Below the pieces are notes generated by a model. It saw only the letters and a program-made list of their open reading frames with translations. It was not told the DNA's origin and searched no databases. A stretch of DNA of 36,431 nt from Bradyrhizobiaceae bacterium (GTDB taxonomy: Bacteria > Pseudomonadota > Alphaproteobacteria > Rhizobiales > Aestuariivirgaceae): assembly GCA_947475225.1 (NCBI GenBank), contig CANJMQ010000040.1:1-36431 (forward strand). The letters run 5' to 3'. This document shows, one piece after another, positions 15,818 to 26,204 of this stretch; position 1 is the first letter of the stretch; the number at the start of each line of letters is the position of its first letter. Position numbers and translations under genes: made by a program.

Positions 15818-16348
15818 TCAGAAGCTGTAGCGCAGACCCACCAGAGCTTCGTTGGCATAGGTTTCCGAAGAAATGATCTGGCGGAAGCGATAGCCGACGT
15901 CGGCGCTCAGGTTGTCGGTGATGTTCACCTCGACACCGGCCATCAGCGCATAGGTCACGCCGCTCTCGTCGTCGTTGTGATCGCTTGACCAACCGTAGCC
16001 GATACCGGCTCCGACATATGGCGTGAAAATCGACTGGGTGGTGATGTCGAAATAGACGTTACCGAGCGCCGAGCCGAAATCATGATTGTCGTTGCCAATG
16101 CCCGCATAATCAACGCGCGCATCGGTGCGGAGATGGTCGTTGAACTTGTAGCCAACACCACCACCGAGCAGGAACACGCTGTCGGCATTGTTCTGAGTGT
16201 CGAGCCAGGACCAGCCGAGGTCTCCGCGGATATAGAAGTTCGAGGCGGTCACGACCGGTTCAGGCGTGTAATCGGCCGCAAGTGCTGCCGTCGATGAAAA
16301 GCCAGCCATCAGGCCGAGGCCGAGCAGCGCCTTTGTGATGAACTTCAT
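15818..16348 (-). CDS. Outer-membrane beta-barrel protein (Omp25/RopB-like)
   Basis: A 176-residue protein with a signal peptide (MKFITKALLGLGLMAGFSSTAALAA, shown by the hydrophobic core GLGLMAGF and cut site ALA). Alternating strands follow: NFYIRGDLGWSW, VFLLGGGVGYKFN, TPYVGAGIGYGWSS, YALMAGVEVNI and LSADVGYRF. It ends in Phe (LVGLRYSF), the usual C-terminal signature for BAM-dependent insertion. The pattern fits small 8-stranded barrels of the Omp25/Omp31 group. AAGGGAG precedes the ATG. A 6-bp inverted repeat, ACTCAG-TTG-CTGAGT, lies at 16374-16388 in the leader. Confidence 0.88.
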   Translation of the reverse strand: MKFITKALLGLGLMAGFSSTAALAADYTPEPVVTASNFYIRGDLGWSWLDTQNNADSVFLLGGGVGYKFNDHLRTDARVDYAGIGNDNHDFGSALGNVYFDITTQSIFTPYVGAGIGYGWSSDHNDDESGVTYALMAGVEVNITDNLSADVGYRFRQIISSETYANEALVGLRYSF

Positions 16349-16593
16349 GATCCCTTACTCCCTTGCAAACAGAACTCAGTTGCTGAGTAGAGAGCTAGAA
16401 ACCATCCGTGACTCAAGCCGGGCATGATTACGGCCAAAACAAGTCAAAGGCCTTCTGTTGCTCAGAAGCCACATGGTTTTGTGTCGTGCTGATGGTTCCT
16501 GTTTACTACTCACTTACCATGATGCACCGCGTACTCGGAAAGGTTTGAGTTGGCTCAGCCAGTGCTGCAGTCCGGCCAGAGACAGAGGTCTGA

Positions 16594-16722
16594 ATGAAGA
16601 CATTATTTACCATGCTATTTATGTTCTTCGCCTGCGGGACGACGTTTGCCGACGACGCAAACATTTTGCGCCGATGGACGGGAGTTACGCAACTTCCCGC
16701 GCTGCCGCACGGAAGCCGATGA
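16594..16722 (+). CDS. Possible 42-residue secreted peptide
   Basis: A short frame starting ATG 16594 with AGAGG 5 bases upstream encodes a near-perfect signal peptide, MKTLFTMLFMFFACGTTFA, followed by a 23-residue tail beginning DDANILRRW and ending at TGA 16720-16722. The predicted cut is at TFA|DD. It lies alone in the 460-base gap between the porin and glmM genes, on the opposite strand to both. I recognise no homologue. It could be a real small exported protein or the surviving N-terminus of a lost periplasmic gene. Confidence 0.4.
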   Translation: MKTLFTMLFMFFACGTTFADDANILRRWTGVTQLPALPHGSR

Positions 16723-16807
16723 TCGGGGATAGGGACGTGGCGGAGGTGACGAACGGACTAAGGCGCTGAATGCCGTCGTGCCAGTGAAAGATGACCTCCA
16801 GCGGATG

Positions 16808-18154
16808 CTAAGCCGCTGCCTTGGCGATGGCGCCGCAGAGTTCGTCGACGATGGTGGTGACCAGCGCTTCATCATCACCTTCCGCCATGACGCGGATCAG
16901 CGGTTCAGTGCCCGAGGGTCGGATGACTAACCGGCCGGAATTGCCAAGGCGGGCTTCCGCATCGGCGATCATCGAACGCACGTGGTTGTCCTGCAGTGGC
17001 TCGCCCTGCTTGAACTTGACATTCTTCAGCACCTGCGGCAGCGGCGTGAACAGGTTGCAAATCTCGCTCACGGGCCTGCCCTGCCGTTTCACCTCGGCAA
17101 GCACCTGCAGTGCGGCGAGCAGCCCATCACCAGTGGTCGAGAAATCGGAAAGCACGATGTGGCCCGACTTTTCGCCCCCCACATTGTGGCCATGGGCACG
17201 CATATGCTCCACCACATAGCGGTCACCCACCTTGGTGCGCGCCAGCGTCAGTTTTTGTTCGGCGAGATATCGTTCAAGGCCGAGGTTGGACATGATGGTG
17301 GCGACAAGCCCGCCACCGCGCAATTCTCCACGCTTGGCCCATGAGGTTGCAATGAGCGCCATAAGCTGGTCGCCATCCACCACCTGGCCCTTGTCGTCGG
17401 CAATGATCACGCGGTCGGCGTCACCATCGAGCGCGATGCCGATGTCGGCGCGGAGCTCCTTGACCTTGGCACACATGGCTTCCGGATGGGTGGAACCGCA
17501 GCCGTCATTGATGTTGATGCCGTTGGGCTCGTTGCCGATCTGGATCACCTCGGCACCCAGCTCCCAGAGCGCCGTGGGAGCCACCTTGTAGGCGGCTCCA
17601 TTGGCTGTATCGATGATCACGCGCAGGCCATCGAGCGTCATGTCCTTCGGATAGGTGCGCTTGGCAAACTCGATATAGCGTGCCGGCGCGTCCTCGATGC
17701 GCTTGGCGCGGCCGATGGTTTCAGGCGCGGCCAGCGCCATGAGCGAGGGATCGTCGAGCATCGCCTCGATCTCGAGTTCCTGATCGTCCGAGAGCTTGAA
17801 GCCGTCCGGCCCGAAGATCTTGATTCCATTGTCGGCAAAAGGGTTGTGCGATGCGGAAATCATAACGCCAAGATCAGCCCGCATCGAACGTGTGAGCATG
17901 GAGACAGCTGGGGTAGGCACCGGGCCGAACAGGAACACGTCCATGCCGGCTGCGAGAAGGCCAGCGGTCAGCGCATTCTCGATCATGTAGCCTGAGAGGC
18001 GCGTGTCCTTGCCGATCACCACGCGATGCCGATGATTACCACGACGATAGAGGTTGCCCGCCGCCATGCCGATCTTCAGCACCATGTCTGCCGTCATCGC
18101 ACCGCTGTTGGCGCGGCCGCGCACGCCGTCAGTTCCGAAATACTTTCGGGCCAT
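16808..18154 (-). CDS. glmM: Phosphoglucosamine mutase
   Basis: A 448-residue enzyme converting glucosamine-6-phosphate to glucosamine-1-phosphate for peptidoglycan and LPS precursors. The active-site loop [17 protein letters not shown] places the phosphorylated serine at 102. The metal-binding DGDADR and the sugar-binding GEKSGH are present, with phosphate-binding [16 protein letters not shown] near the C-terminus. AGGGG precedes the ATG. It is 14 bases after folP, the common folP-glmM arrangement. Confidence 0.98.
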   Translation of the reverse strand: MARKYFGTDGVRGRANSGAMTADMVLKIGMAAGNLYRRGNHRHRVVIGKDTRLSGYMIENALTAGLLAAGMDVFLFGPVPTPAVSMLTRSMRADLGVMISASHNPFADNGIKIFGPDGFKLSDDQELEIEAMLDDPSLMALAAPETIGRAKRIEDAPARYIEFAKRTYPKDMTLDGLRVIIDTANGAAYKVAPTALWELGAEVIQIGNEPNGININDGCGSTHPEAMCAKVKELRADIGIALDGDADRVIIADDKGQVVDGDQLMALIATSWAKRGELRGGGLVATIMSNLGLERYLAEQKLTLARTKVGDRYVVEHMRAHGHNVGGEKSGHIVLSDFSTTGDGLLAALQVLAEVKRQGRPVSEICNLFTPLPQVLKNVKFKQGEPLQDNHVRSMIADAEARLGNSGRLVIRPSGTEPLIRVMAEGDDEALVTTIVDELCGAIAKAAA

Positions 18155-18168
18155 GGAAATTCCCCTGC

Positions 18169-19191
18169 CTAGAGTCCGCTCTGCTCGGGGTCGGCGGCAG
18201 CCAGTGCCACCGCCAGCGCCTCGACTGTTGCCTTCACATCATGCACGCGAAGAATATGCGCTCCGTTAAGAGCCGACCAGACTGCGCCCCCAACCGAACC
18301 GTTGACGCGGTTGCCGGCCTGCTTTTCCCCAGTCAGCGCACCAATAAAACCCTTGCGCGAAAGCCCCATCAAAAGTGGAACGCCGAGTGAATGATAGAGC
18401 GTGAACTGGCGCAACACCTCGATGTTGTGGTGGAAGCTTTTGCCAAAGCCAATGCCGGGGTCCGCCACGATCCGCTCCCGCGCGATGCCCGCCATCACGC
18501 AGGCCTCGATGCGGGCTGCGAGCCAGTCGAAGACATCGAGTGCCACATCGGCATATTGCGGGCTCAGTTGCATGGTCTTGGGGTCGCCCTGCGCATGCAT
18601 GAGGATGACCGGGCATGTGGCCTCCGCCATCGCCTGCATCGCGGCGGGCTCATAGCTAAGCGCTGCAACGTCATTGACGATCCTGGCGCCAGCCTTCAGG
18701 GCCGCGCGCATGACATTGGCCTTGCGCGTGTCGACCGAGACGGTGAGGCCCTGCCCGGCCAGCGCCTCGATCACGGGCAGGATGCGGCGAAGTTCCTCGG
18801 CCTCCGGAACGCCCTCGGACCCAGGCCGCGTTGACTCCCCGCCTACATCGAGGATATCCGCCCCTTCCTTCGCCATCTGAATGCCATGCGCGATGGCGCG
18901 CTCGGCCTCGGCGTTAAGGCCACCATCCGAGAAACTGTCGGGGGTTACGTTGACGATGCCCATGATCAGCGGGCGTTCGGCCAAGAGGAAGGATGGCACC
19001 AGCGTCTGGCGCTGCAGTCTGCCAGACGTGAAGCGACGCGAGATCTGCGAGCCGTCGCGCTTGATCTCCTCCACCATCGTATAGGCGATTGTGGAAAGGC
19101 CGCCGAGCGACGCTCCGCGGCCTTCCTTGATCACTTGGCGGGCGTCGGACCCGTAGACGAGTCCGACCGGCCTTGCGTAGGTTCCCGGCAT
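18169..19191 (-). CDS. folP: Dihydropteroate synthase
   Basis: A 340-residue enzyme joining para-aminobenzoate and dihydropterin pyrophosphate in folate synthesis, and the target of sulfonamides. Family signatures are [14 protein letters not shown] (about 78-91) and [14 protein letters not shown] (about 115-128), with DPGIGFGK later. A 70-residue N-terminal extension with [16 protein letters not shown] precedes the barrel, as in other alphaproteobacterial forms. The start is supported by a TGATG overlap with the ftsH stop, implying coupled translation. glmM follows. Confidence 0.96.
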   Translation of the reverse strand: MPGTYARPVGLVYGSDARQVIKEGRGASLGGLSTIAYTMVEEIKRDGSQISRRFTSGRLQRQTLVPSFLLAERPLIMGIVNVTPDSFSDGGLNAEAERAIAHGIQMAKEGADILDVGGESTRPGSEGVPEAEELRRILPVIEALAGQGLTVSVDTRKANVMRAALKAGARIVNDVAALSYEPAAMQAMAEATCPVILMHAQGDPKTMQLSPQYADVALDVFDWLAARIEACVMAGIARERIVADPGIGFGKSFHHNIEVLRQFTLYHSLGVPLLMGLSRKGFIGALTGEKQAGNRVNGSVGGAVWSALNGAHILRVHDVKATVEALAVALAAADPEQSGL

Positions 19192-21113
19192 CAGGCTTGC
19201 GGCTGCGGTTCCATGCCGCCCGCACCGCCGGCTTTTGGCTGGCCGGTCGAGGGAACGGAGGAAGATGCCTTGGTCGCCTTCTTCCCGCCATCGCCGTCGT
19301 CACGCTTGGGCGGCGTACCAGCGAGCAGGTTCTTGATCTCCTCGCCCGACAGCGTCTCGTACTCGAGAAGCCCTTGGGCGAGCGCCACCAGGTCATGCTT
19401 CTTGTCGGTCAGGATGCGGCGCGCCTCGGAAAGACCTTCGAACACCAGACGCTTCACTTCCTGATCGATCTTCTGCGATGTTTCCTCGGAAATGTTCTGC
19501 GTACGCGACACCGAATGGCCGAGGAACACCTCTTCCTGGTTCTCGCCATAGGCCACTGTGCCGAGTTCATCCGAATAGCCCCAGCGGGTGACCATGGCAC
19601 GGGCAAGACGCGTCGCCTGCTCGATGTCCGACTGGGCGCCGGACGTGACATTCTCCTTGCCGAAGGTCAGTTCCTCCGCGATGCGCCCGCCCATCATGAT
19701 GGCAAGCCGCGAGGTCATCTGGGTGTAGCTCATCGACAGGCGATCACCCTCTGGAAGCTGCATCACCATACCCAGCGCACGACCGCGCGGGATGATAGTC
19801 GCCTTGTGGACGGGGTCAGACTTCGGCACGTTCATCGCGACCAGCGCATGGCCGGCCTCGTGATAGGCGGTGAGACGCTTCTCGTCCTCGGACATGGCCA
19901 TGGAACGGCGCTCCGCGCCCATCATGACCTTGTCCTTGGCCTCCTCGAATTCAGACTGCGTCACGATACGCTTATTGCGGCGCGCAGCGAGAAGTGCCGC
20001 CTCGTTCACGAGGTTCGAGAGATCGGCACCCGAGAAGCCCGGCGTGCCGCGCGCAATCGTCTTGGCGTCGACATCGGGGGCCAGAGGCACATTGCGCATG
20101 TGAACCTTGAGGATCTTCTCCCGGCCCTGCACGTCCGGGTTTGGCACCACGATCTGGCGGTCGAAGCGACCGGGGCGCAGCAGCGCAGGGTCGAGAACGT
20201 CAGGGCGGTTGGTAGCAGCGATGAGGATCACGCCCTCGTTCGCTTCAAAGCCGTCCATCTCCACGAGCAACTGGTTCAGCGTCTGCTCGCGCTCGTCATT
20301 GCCGCCGCCGAGGCCCGCACCGCGATGGCGGCCGACAGCGTCGATTTCATCGATGAAGATGATGCATGGCGCGTTCTTCTTCGCCTGCTCGAACATGTCA
20401 CGCACGCGCGAGGCACCGACGCCGACGAACATTTCGACGAAGTCCGAACCCGAAATGGTAAAGAAGGGCACATTGGCCTCGCCCGCGATGGCGCGGGCAA
20501 GAAGAGTCTTGCCTGTGCCAGGGGGACCTACAAGCAGCGCACCCTTCGGGATCTTGCCGCCGAGGCGCTGGAACTTGTGCGGGTCCTTCAGAAAATCGAC
20601 GATCTCGACGAGGTCATCCTTCGCCTCCTCGACACCCGCGACATCCTCGAATGTCACACGGCCATGACGCTCGGTGAGGAGCTTGGCCTTGGACTTTCCA
20701 AAGCCCATCGCCTTGCCGGATCCAGACTGCATCTGGCGGATGAAGAACACCCATACGCCGATCAGCAGCAGCATGGGCAGCCAGTAGACGAGAGCATTGG
20801 TCAGGACCGAGTCGCTCTGGGCTGTGCGGAAAGTGATCGACACGTTCTTGTTGCGCAGCTCCTTCAACTGGTCCTCGAAATACATGAGGGGGCCGGTGGT
20901 CTGCACGGTGTTGCCGTCAGACAGCTTACCGGTGATATTGTCACCAGTGATGATGATGGACTGGATTGCACCAGAATTCGCCTTGTCCAGGAATTCGGAA
21001 TAGCTGAGTTCGGAGCTGCCGGTACGACCAACCTGACCCTGGAACACGCTGAACAGCGCGAACAGCAGCAGCGCGATGACGATCCAGACGGCGAAATTGC
21101 GGAATTGGTTCAC
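19191..21113 (-). CDS. ftsH: ATP-dependent zinc metalloprotease FtsH
   Basis: A 640-residue inner-membrane AAA+ protease that degrades membrane and regulatory proteins, including RpoH in E. coli. Two N-terminal membrane segments (about 7-24 and 108-126) flank a periplasmic domain. Walker A is GPPGTGKT (196-203), Walker B is [10 protein letters not shown] (251-260), the SRH block contains [21 protein letters not shown], and zinc-binding HEAGH is at 418-422. The GTG at 21113, with GAGG 5 bases before it, gives the usual MNxFRN start; the frame can be extended to 21173 but without support. Gene order tilS-ftsH-folP is standard. Confidence 0.98.
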   Translation of the reverse strand: MNQFRNFAVWIVIALLLFALFSVFQGQVGRTGSSELSYSEFLDKANSGAIQSIIITGDNITGKLSDGNTVQTTGPLMYFEDQLKELRNKNVSITFRTAQSDSVLTNALVYWLPMLLLIGVWVFFIRQMQSGSGKAMGFGKSKAKLLTERHGRVTFEDVAGVEEAKDDLVEIVDFLKDPHKFQRLGGKIPKGALLVGPPGTGKTLLARAIAGEANVPFFTISGSDFVEMFVGVGASRVRDMFEQAKKNAPCIIFIDEIDAVGRHRGAGLGGGNDEREQTLNQLLVEMDGFEANEGVILIAATNRPDVLDPALLRPGRFDRQIVVPNPDVQGREKILKVHMRNVPLAPDVDAKTIARGTPGFSGADLSNLVNEAALLAARRNKRIVTQSEFEEAKDKVMMGAERRSMAMSEDEKRLTAYHEAGHALVAMNVPKSDPVHKATIIPRGRALGMVMQLPEGDRLSMSYTQMTSRLAIMMGGRIAEELTFGKENVTSGAQSDIEQATRLARAMVTRWGYSDELGTVAYGENQEEVFLGHSVSRTQNISEETSQKIDQEVKRLVFEGLSEARRILTDKKHDLVALAQGLLEYETLSGEEIKNLLAGTPPKRDDGDGGKKATKASSSVPSTGQPKAGGAGGMEPQPQA

Positions 21114-21236
21114 GTGATCCTCACAGATGGACGCCCGACCCTCGGCAGGCGGGCGGCGGCACAAGCCTGTCAATGCGCAATAGCATAGGATGGTGGCGAA
21201 GTATTTCCAAGAATGGCATTTGCGTAAATTGTCAGA

Positions 21237-22436
21237 TCACCCCGAGTTGAGGCGGAGGAAGCTGGTCCGGGGCGGTGGCGCGCCCGGGGGCTGATCGATC
21301 CACGGGCATGCCCGCTGCGCATAAATCGGCACGCCCGGCATCGCCGGCCTCTTCCTGCCCGCTGTCGGGCTGACCGTAGAACCGGGCACGGCCTCGACCA
21401 GAAAACGATTGTCCCACAATAACTTACCTGACTCCGGAACCGTCTGTTCTGCAACCATGATTCGGGCCTGCTCGCGGGTCACCCAGAAGCCCGTCTTGCG
21501 CCGGCCCAACAGTGCGCCACCCAGTGTGCACCGCACTGGCCCCGTGTTGCCGCAGACCCAGCGGGCGATCCGGCGGAGTTCATCCGCCTCCGGAGTCGCC
21601 TGGCCGCCACCATAGCGCGCGACGATGGTGGCAAGGATGCGTTCCTGCAGGGCTGCCGGAAGGCCACGGAAATCGCTCGCCGCAATGTGGCAGATACCCG
21701 CCTCATGCTCCTGAAGCGACAAGGAAATCCATATATGCGAAGTACGCTCAAGAAGCGTCGAGGCACGGCCACAGCTCGCGGCCAGCGCTGCCAGCCGGTC
21801 GGTGCTCTCCGGGCTCATGCTCGCCAACCGGCGGCGCGCCCGCACCCGTTCGAAGCGGTCGTCCTGGTTGGACGGGTCATCGGTCCATGGCTGACCGAGG
21901 TCGGTGAGCCAGTCGCGCAGGGCTTGCCGTTTGGTGCGGAGCAGTGGCCGGAGCAATGGTAGTCCCTCCCACCCACCGGCAGGACGTATTCCAGACAGGC
22001 TCTCGGGGCTCATGGTGCGAGCAAGCCGCATAAGCACCGTTTCGGCCTGGTCATCCAGCGTGTGGCCGGTGAGCAGCGCCGTGGCTCCATGGGCGCGGCA
22101 CCACTGCACCATGAGACCGTAGCGGGCGGCGCGCGCCCGTGCCTGGATACCGGTTTCGGGCTTCGGTTCGTCCGTCCAGCGCAGCACATGGTGGGGCAGT
22201 CCTGTCGTGGTGGCCCATTGACCGACCAGGACCGCTTCTGCCGCCGCCTCCGGCCTCAGGCCGTGGTCGACGGTAAGCACCGAAAGCATCAGGCCCGGAT
22301 GGTGGACTCGGGCCCAGTCCGCCGCAAGGCGCATCAATGCTGTAGAGTCGGATCCGCCTGAAACGGCCAGCGCCACGTGGCGCTCAGGCACCAGCGGAGC
22401 AAAATCAGCCGCGATGTCAGGAGGCGCAGCCGGCAC
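21237..22436 (-). CDS. tilS: tRNA(Ile)-lysidine synthase
   Basis: A 399-residue enzyme of the PP-loop ATPase family, which adds lysine to C34 of tRNA-Ile(CAU) so that it reads AUA. The PP-loop LAVSGGSDSTALMRLA is at about 23-38, with the second conserved block LLTGHTLDDQAETVLMRLAR later. The C-terminal part is more divergent than in E. coli and ends in a low-complexity tail. It overlaps the end of cpoB by 20 bases and precedes ftsH, as in many alphaproteobacteria. Confidence 0.94.
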   Translation of the reverse strand: MPAAPPDIAADFAPLVPERHVALAVSGGSDSTALMRLAADWARVHHPGLMLSVLTVDHGLRPEAAAEAVLVGQWATTTGLPHHVLRWTDEPKPETGIQARARAARYGLMVQWCRAHGATALLTGHTLDDQAETVLMRLARTMSPESLSGIRPAGGWEGLPLLRPLLRTKRQALRDWLTDLGQPWTDDPSNQDDRFERVRARRRLASMSPESTDRLAALAASCGRASTLLERTSHIWISLSLQEHEAGICHIAASDFRGLPAALQERILATIVARYGGGQATPEADELRRIARWVCGNTGPVRCTLGGALLGRRKTGFWVTREQARIMVAEQTVPESGKLLWDNRFLVEAVPGSTVSPTAGRKRPAMPGVPIYAQRACPWIDQPPGAPPPRTSFLRLNSG

Positions 22437-23445
22437 GCTTGGCTTCAGCCTGGGCGCGCTTGCGTGCGTCGACCGCCTTGGGATACTCGGTGCTCACCGC
22501 GGCGAAAGCCGCGCAGGCCTGCTCTCCCTGGCCGAGGCGGTTGAGCGAGACGCCAAGCTTCAGCAGGCTGTCAGGGGCGCGGCGGCCTGTAGGGTATTTC
22601 TTGTAACCCTGAAGGAAATTCGCAGCCGCGCGCTTGTAGTCATTCTGAGCGTAATAGGTCTCGCCAAGCCAGTACTGGGCACTGCCGGCGAGGCTGTGGT
22701 CCGGATACTTCTGCAAAAAGGTGGAAAAGCCCGTCTCGGCATCGCCGAACTGGCGACGGAGCAAGCTTTCATTGGACCGCTCGTACAGTGATTCGGGCGT
22801 TTCCGTCTGGGTCGCGGCATCTGGCGAAAGCGACACGGTCTCAATCGAGTCGTCGCTGGTGGAGGGCTGCGGTGCAGCGGCACCCTGCTGCAAATAGTCC
22901 TGACCCGCCTCCTGCTGCGATGGCGGCACAAGGACCTGACCCTGGAAACCGCCATCATTCGGCTGTGCGGCGGCATTGTCGAGGGCGCCGAAAACCTTGG
23001 TGGTGGGCGCTCCGCCTGGAACATCCTGCTGAACGGCTTCATCGGCAGGCGCAGGAGCGACAGTCGCGGGAGGCTCAAGCGGCGCCTGCTCGATGGTCTC
23101 GATGCCGTTGCTGTCAGGGATCGGCGCGCCGGCGGAGGCCGCAGCAAGCCGCTTTTGCTGGGTGGGCTGTGACTCAGGGGCCGGCTGCGGCGCAGCCGCG
23201 GCGGTGGCAGCAGGCTTGAGCGGCTGGGCGGCACCACTCTGCTGCAGGGCAGCGACACCCTGGGCGCGCAACTGCTTCACCTGGAAGGACAGTTCCTGAA
23301 CCTGGCCGGTGAGCTGGCGGACCTGCTCCTCCAACTGTTGCATGCGTACCGCCACCTCGGAGGCGCTCTGCGCCATGGCGGGAGACACAAGCCCGACGCC
23401 CACAAGGGCGGCAGCGGCGACGAAGGATTTCACGAACTTCAGCAT
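22417..23445 (-). CDS. cpoB: Cell division coordinator CpoB (YbgF-type)
   Basis: About 342 residues. A signal peptide (MLKFVKSFVAAAALVGVGLV, cut at AMA|Q) is followed by a coiled-coil (MQQLEEQVRQLTGQVQEL), a low-complexity Ala/Pro/Gln linker, and C-terminal TPR repeats with YWLGETYYAQNDYKRAAANF and SLLKLGVSLNRLGQGEQACA. It links peptidoglycan synthesis to Tol-Pal constriction in the periplasm. The start is uncertain: ATG 23445 is preferred, with a GTG at 23454 possible. It is the last gene of the tol-pal cluster, after the second pal. Confidence 0.93.
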   Translation of the reverse strand: MLKFVKSFVAAAALVGVGLVSPAMAQSASEVAVRMQQLEEQVRQLTGQVQELSFQVKQLRAQGVAALQQSGAAQPLKPAATAAAAPQPAPESQPTQQKRLAAASAGAPIPDSNGIETIEQAPLEPPATVAPAPADEAVQQDVPGGAPTTKVFGALDNAAAQPNDGGFQGQVLVPPSQQEAGQDYLQQGAAAPQPSTSDDSIETVSLSPDAATQTETPESLYERSNESLLRRQFGDAETGFSTFLQKYPDHSLAGSAQYWLGETYYAQNDYKRAAANFLQGYKKYPTGRRAPDSLLKLGVSLNRLGQGEQACAAFAAVSTEYPKAVDARKRAQAEAKRAGCAS

Positions 23446-23564
23446 GATCTGCACCCAGCGGCCCGCTTGAGGGGCGGATTATTCTCGTCAGCCCCGCAAC
23501 TGAACCGGAATCACGGTGAAATTGAGGCTTTGGGAGAGTTGATCCGCGGCGCAGTCAGCCACTG

Positions 23565-24062
23565 TTACTGGTTTGCGCCACCGGTTATGACGGTGACGGC
23601 GCGGCGGTTCTGCGACCAGCACTGTTCGGCGTCGCAGAGTGCTGCCGGGCGCTCCTTGCCGTAGGCGATGGAGGAGATCCGCGAGCCCTTGACGCCTTGT
23701 GCGATCAGGAACTCACGCGCTGCCGTGGCGCGGCGGGCGGACAAGGCAATATTGTATTCGCGCGTGCCACGCTCGTCGGCATGGCCTTCAACCTGCACCG
23801 TGACGCGCGGGTACTTGTTGAGCCAGGCGCTTTGGCGGCGCAGCGTCTCCTGCGCCTCGGGAGTGAGCGAGGACTGGTCTTCCAAGAAAAGCACGCGGTC
23901 GCCGACGTTGGTGGTGAAATCCTGCTCGGAACCGGGAACCGCCACGGCACCCGGACCGGTGTTGGCGTTGAGGTCGGGCGTATTCTTCTTCGAACAGGCG
24001 GTCAGCGCCAGGAAGCAGCCGAGAACGGCAACGAACTTGAGGCTCGCCAATCGAGAAATCAT
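23565..24062 (-). CDS. pal: Peptidoglycan-associated lipoprotein Pal, second copy
   Basis: A 165-residue lipoprotein with signal MISRLASLKFVAVLGCFLAL and lipobox LTAC|S. The OmpA-like domain has VQVEGHADERGTREYNIALSARRA, the peptidoglycan-binding signature with its key Asp and Arg. From GSEQDF to VITGGA it differs from the first copy at only seven residues, whereas the signal and linker differ widely. AAGGAG precedes the ATG. It lies 172 bases after the first pal and before cpoB. All motif residues are intact, so it should be functional. Confidence 0.94.
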   Translation of the reverse strand: MISRLASLKFVAVLGCFLALTACSKKNTPDLNANTGPGAVAVPGSEQDFTTNVGDRVLFLEDQSSLTPEAQETLRRQSAWLNKYPRVTVQVEGHADERGTREYNIALSARRATAAREFLIAQGVKGSRISSIAYGKERPAALCDAEQCWSQNRRAVTVITGGANQ

Positions 24063-24234
24063 CTACCCACTCCTTGTACCGTGGCCGTACCATCAGCCGA
24101 CATAACATTGAAGGTCCCGGTGCGGGGACCTGCACAATCGGCACTCTGACGCAACAGGGTTAACATTCCCTCACCTTGAGGCGAGGCCCCTTCCCTGGCC
24201 CATGCCGGAGACGGGGCGAAACGTGACGCGACGA

Positions 24235-24729
24235 CTAAGACGTCTTGGCGCCACCGGTGATGACGGTGACCGCCCGGCGGTTCTGGGACCAGCACTGCTC
24301 GGCATCGCACAGCGCCGCGGGACGCTCCTTGCCATAGGCGATGGACGAGATGCGCGATGCCTTGACGCCCTGGGCAATCAGGAACTCGCGCGTCGCGGTG
24401 GCACGGCGCGCTGAGAGCGCGATATTGTACTCGCGCGTGCCGCGCTCGTCGGCATGGCCTTCAACCTGCACGGTCACGGCCGGATACTTCTGCAGCCAGG
24501 AGGCCTGACGGCGCAGTGTCTCCTGGGCTTCCGGTGTCAGCGTCGACTGGTCCTCGAGGAAGAGCACCCGGTCACCGACATTTGTGGTGAAGTCCTGTTC
24601 AGATCCTGGAATGGCCGCTGCACCGGGGCCGGAGTTGGCCTCGAGGTCGGTCTTCTTCTTCGAGCAGGCGCCGAGCGCCAGCAGCGAGGCAAGGCCAGCG
24701 GCCACTTTGAAACTGTCACGTCTGTTCAT
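24235..24729 (-). CDS. pal: Peptidoglycan-associated lipoprotein Pal, first copy
   Basis: A 164-residue outer-membrane lipoprotein that binds peptidoglycan and, through TolB, pulls the outer membrane inward during division. The signal MNRRDSFKVAAGLASLLAL ends in lipobox LGAC|S, followed by a KKK stretch. The OmpA-like domain carries VQVEGHADERGTREYNIALSARRA. The start at 24729 is preferred over a longer frame to 24795 because it gives a normal lipoprotein signal. It is directly downstream of tolB (113 bases), the canonical position, so it is probably the ancestral copy. A second pal follows. Confidence 0.95.
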   Translation of the reverse strand: MNRRDSFKVAAGLASLLALGACSKKKTDLEANSGPGAAAIPGSEQDFTTNVGDRVLFLEDQSTLTPEAQETLRRQASWLQKYPAVTVQVEGHADERGTREYNIALSARRATATREFLIAQGVKASRISSIAYGKERPAALCDAEQCWSQNRRAVTVITGGAKTS

Positions 24730-24841
24730 TCTCTTACTTCCCGTTTGCGCGTGGTCATCAGGCCGCCGTCTGCATCCCCCGCATACCGCCGCCACTCAAG
24801 AGGCCCCCCGAGCCCCGAATTCAAAATTGTGTCACATCCGC

Positions 24842-26179
24842 TCAGTTGAGCTTCGGCGACCAGGCGGGATCGGAGCCGAAGCCCTCGATCGGCACGCGCT
24901 GTTCGTTGTAGCCGGTGATATCCACTGACCATAGTTGCGGCCCACCTGTCGCACCCGGCGTGTCGCGGAAGAACATCACGACACGACTGTTGGGTGCCCA
25001 GGTCGGGCCCTCGTTATGGAACCCTTCGGTCAGGATGCGCTCACCCGAACCGTCGGGCTTCATCACGCCGATGGCGAACTTGCCGCTGCCCTGCTTGGTG
25101 AAGGCGATCCACTGGCCATCGGGCGACCACACGGGCGTCGAGTATCGGCCATTGCCGAAACTGATGCGGTTCTGGTTGGAACCATCGGCATTCATCACGT
25201 AGATCTGCTGCGTGCCGCCACGGTCCGACTCGAAGGCGATCTGGCTGCCGTCCGGAGAATAGCAGGGCGCGGTATTGATGGCCTGCTCGTTGGTGAGCTG
25301 GCGCAGGTTGCGTGAGCGCAGGTCGAGCTCGAAGATGTTGGCGTTGCCATTGTCCTCGAGGCTCATGATCACCCGCTGGCCGTCCGGCGAGAATCGCGGC
25401 GCAAAGCTCATGTTGGGAAACTGGCCAACGATCTCGCGCTGCTTGGTGTCGATATTCATCAGGTAGACGCGCGGCTCGGCATTGCCGAAGGACATGTAGG
25501 TGATCTCGTTGGTCGAGGGCGAGAAGCGCGGCGTCAGCACAAGGTCCTTGCCGTCGGTGAGCGGGCGGATATTGAAGCCGTCCTGGTCCATGATCGCGAG
25601 TTTCTTGATGCGCTTGTCCTTCGGTCCCTCTTCCATCACGAAGACCACGCGGGTGTCGAAATAACCGTCGATGCCCGTCAGCTGCTTGTAGATGATGTCG
25701 GCAATCATGTGGCCGATGCGGCGGTCGTTCTTGGGGCTCGTCGTGAACTGCTGCGCGGCAAGCTGCTGGCCGGTGTTGGCATCCCACAGCCTGAACTCGA
25801 CGCGCATCTTGTCGCCGTCCATGAAGGTTTGCCCCGTCACCAGCGCCTTGGCCTGGATCTGCTTCCAGCTGGCGAAGTCCGGCGTCTGGTCGAAGCTGGC
25901 GATCTTCTCGATGAAGGTAGCCGGATCGAGCGGCGCGAAGTAGCCGGAGCGGCCGAGATCGTTGGTAATGACCGCCGAAATGGTGGCGGCCGATGCCTCG
26001 GCGCCGCCGCCGGCAAGGAACGGCGAGATGGCGATCGGCAGCGGATCGACGCGGCCGCCGGTGATGTCGATTTCAGTTTGCGCGACCGCAACGTTCTGGA
26101 TGCCGAACACGGCAAGCGCCACGAAAACCGCCGCAGCGATGCGGCGAAGGTGGTGGAGGTGAAAATCAATCGAAATCAT
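24842..26179 (-). CDS. tolB: Tol-Pal system periplasmic protein TolB
   Basis: A 445-residue protein with signal peptide ([23 protein letters not shown], core [10 protein letters not shown]). An N-terminal domain ([25 protein letters not shown]) is followed by a six-bladed beta-propeller with repeats such as [25 protein letters not shown] and [23 protein letters not shown]. It shuttles between TolA and Pal. ATG 26179 places the signal peptide at the start; the frame extends to 26296 but that would run into tolA. No strong ribosome site is visible, so coupling to tolA 25 bases upstream is likely. Confidence 0.97.
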   Translation of the reverse strand: MISIDFHLHHLRRIAAAVFVALAVFGIQNVAVAQTEIDITGGRVDPLPIAISPFLAGGGAEASAATISAVITNDLGRSGYFAPLDPATFIEKIASFDQTPDFASWKQIQAKALVTGQTFMDGDKMRVEFRLWDANTGQQLAAQQFTTSPKNDRRIGHMIADIIYKQLTGIDGYFDTRVVFVMEEGPKDKRIKKLAIMDQDGFNIRPLTDGKDLVLTPRFSPSTNEITYMSFGNAEPRVYLMNIDTKQREIVGQFPNMSFAPRFSPDGQRVIMSLEDNGNANIFELDLRSRNLRQLTNEQAINTAPCYSPDGSQIAFESDRGGTQQIYVMNADGSNQNRISFGNGRYSTPVWSPDGQWIAFTKQGSGKFAIGVMKPDGSGERILTEGFHNEGPTWAPNSRVVMFFRDTPGATGGPQLWSVDITGYNEQRVPIEGFGSDPAWSPKLN

Positions 26180-26204
26180 GTGCTGGTCGTATTCCGTTTG
26201 CCTG

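Noticed and set aside
19173..21188. 671-codon plus-strand frame opposite ftsH
   Set aside because: It is antisense to a complete FtsH with all motifs; high GC keeps stops out of the opposite strand. The translation is His/Arg/Leu-rich and matches no family.
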